Shown: in pieces, positions 63,183 through 64,000 of the stretch
Layout: each line of letters begins with the position of its first letter
Position numbering within the stretch: the stretch's first letter is position 1
Assembly (NCBI RefSeq): GCF_963422355.1
Contig: NC_085094.1
Location: forward strand, 4,734,740 to 4,798,739
Source of the DNA: Corticium candelabrum
Lineage: Eukaryota > Porifera > Homoscleromorpha > Homosclerophorida > Plakinidae
DNA length: 64,000 nt
Direction: 5' to 3'
Program-made: the position numbers and the translations under genes
Notes under the pieces: model-generated
Told to the model about the DNA's origin: nothing
The model's input: the letters and a program-made list of their open reading frames with translations, nothing else
Database searches by the model: none

Positions 63183-64000
63183 ATGAAGAACGAATCTTTG
63201 GTCTTGATCAACAGCACGTCACTAAACACGACGCTCAAGGAAACGGTCGACGCTTCGTTTATACTTTACAGAATTCCGGCTGGTATTCAGTTTGTGCTCT
63301 GTGGACTCGCTCTCTACGCGTTCTATCGATTACCAAATGTTCGTAAAGTAATCAATTATCCTATTATCGGTTTGGTTGCGTCGGATATCTTACGAGCCGT
63401 CTTGACCTTGCTTTCCATGCCGTTTCGTTTCATGCAATACGGCAATCCTTCAATTGGCGAACAAATATACTGCGAGTTCTTCAGATATGCAAACAACGTC
63501 CAGTTGTCTTGGTCTTCCTGGACTCTCGTCATAATTACCTATAGTCGTTATGACGCCGTTGCAAACGTCTTCGATCCAAAATTTAACAAAAGACGCTTTT
63601 GGACACTCACCGTGACGAGTTGGATCGTGTCGGCTCTTACATCTCTACCTCCTATTATGGGATGGAGCTCTTACAATCTTAGAAGGATGAATGACATGTA
63701 TATCTGTACTACCGGATCGAATGGAAAGGATTTGGCAAGCGCCACTTTTCTTCCATTTTTCTATTTCGTCAACTACGTTGTTCCTTCGATTCTCGTCTTT
63801 ATACTGCTTTCCTGTATTGCTCGTATCGCCGTCAAAATGGAGAAAAAACGCCAGACTTCTTCATCTAACACGAGCAAATGGATCGTCGTATTGCCAGGTT
63901 TCTCCCATCCGTCGTCTTCATCTAGCAAGCAAAACAAGCAAGAGTCAACAGGTCATATTAAGAAGATCATTCGGTCTAGATCATTCCTCTACATCGTCTT
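63183..64000 (+). CDS. Class A-like G protein-coupled receptor, 3' end beyond window
   Basis: An uninterrupted frame from ATG 63183 runs off the right edge (272 complete codons). The N terminus has three Asn-glycosylation motifs (NES, NST, NTT) and no signal peptide. Transmembrane segments follow: TM1 (IQFVLCGLALYAFY), TM2 (IIGLVASDILRAVLTLLSMP, with the LxxxD pattern), a Cys before TM3 (IYCEFFRY), TM3 ending TYSRYDAV, which replaces the DRY motif, TM4 (WIVSALTSLPPIMGW), an extracellular Cys (MYICTTG) that can pair with the TM3 Cys, and TM5 (FFYFVNYVVPSILVFILLSC). A long Ser-rich, basic third intracellular loop then leads toward TM6. This is a rhodopsin-type layout; ligand and subfamily cannot be told. 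A CTAG acceptor at 63152-63155 suggests an upstream untranslated exon. Confidence 0.85.
   Translation, partial: MKNESLVLINSTSLNTTLKETVDASFILYRIPAGIQFVLCGLALYAFYRLPNVRKVINYPIIGLVASDILRAVLTLLSMPFRFMQYGNPSIGEQIYCEFFRYANNVQLSWSSWTLVIITYSRYDAVANVFDPKFNKRRFWTLTVTSWIVSALTSLPPIMGWSSYNLRRMNDMYICTTGSNGKDLASATFLPFFYFVNYVVPSILVFILLSCIARIAVKMEKKRQTSSSNTSKWIVVLPGFSHPSSSSSKQNKQESTGHIKKIIRSRSFLYIV

Overview
The window looks like nuclear DNA of an invertebrate animal. The genes are intron-rich with GT-AG introns in all three phases. They include families restricted to or typical of animals: a receptor tyrosine phosphatase with FN3 and tandem PTP domains, a Disabled-type PTB adaptor, a class A-like GPCR, and an axonemal dynein light intermediate chain. 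Intergenic distances are short, dinucleotide microsatellites are abundant, and small DNA transposons sit inside introns. An early-branching animal such as a sponge fits well, but that is inference; no species-level marker was recognised. Splice models were built by eye from GT/AG signals, reading-frame phase and family resemblance. Region 1-16 kb: a minus-strand HAD-family hydrolase and the plus-strand mitochondrial ATP synthase delta subunit start head-to-head 182 bp apart. A run of small, mostly unrecognised multi-exon genes follows (8.5-16.1 kb). Two encode proteins starting MGAASSSC and MGCLC, which look like N-myristoylation/palmitoylation anchors, and a third has an internal MGVGVGKKK. 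Region 16.6-18.9 kb: a decayed 3' fragment of a non-LTR retrotransposon, a second copy of the one in the ATP5F1D intron, then sequence with no recognised gene. Region 18.96-41.65 kb: one receptor protein tyrosine phosphatase in 26 inferred exons and about 1357 residues (signal peptide, Ser/Thr-rich stalk, about four FN3 domains, transmembrane helix, active-looking PTP D1, degenerate-looking D2). Its introns hold two oppositely oriented Tc1-like transposons, several MITE-like elements and a 1.2-kb G-rich minisatellite. Region 43.4-52.4 kb: a Disabled-like endocytic adaptor of 13 inferred exons and about 824 residues, with a PTB domain, 12 DPF and 3 NPF motifs. Region 53.2-57.7 kb, minus strand: a small serine-protease inhibitor like potato inhibitor I, and DNALI1. 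Region 58.7-62.2 kb, minus strand: a damaged Ty3/gypsy-type retrotransposon with its 5' LTR but no 3' end. Region 62.9-64 kb: a broken GPCR fragment directly upstream of an intact GPCR gene that runs off the right edge. The genes do not form one pathway. Themes are mitochondrial metabolism (left pair), cell-surface signalling and endocytosis (RPTP, Dab, GPCR) and cilia (DNALI1). The least explained part is the 8.5-16 kb cluster.
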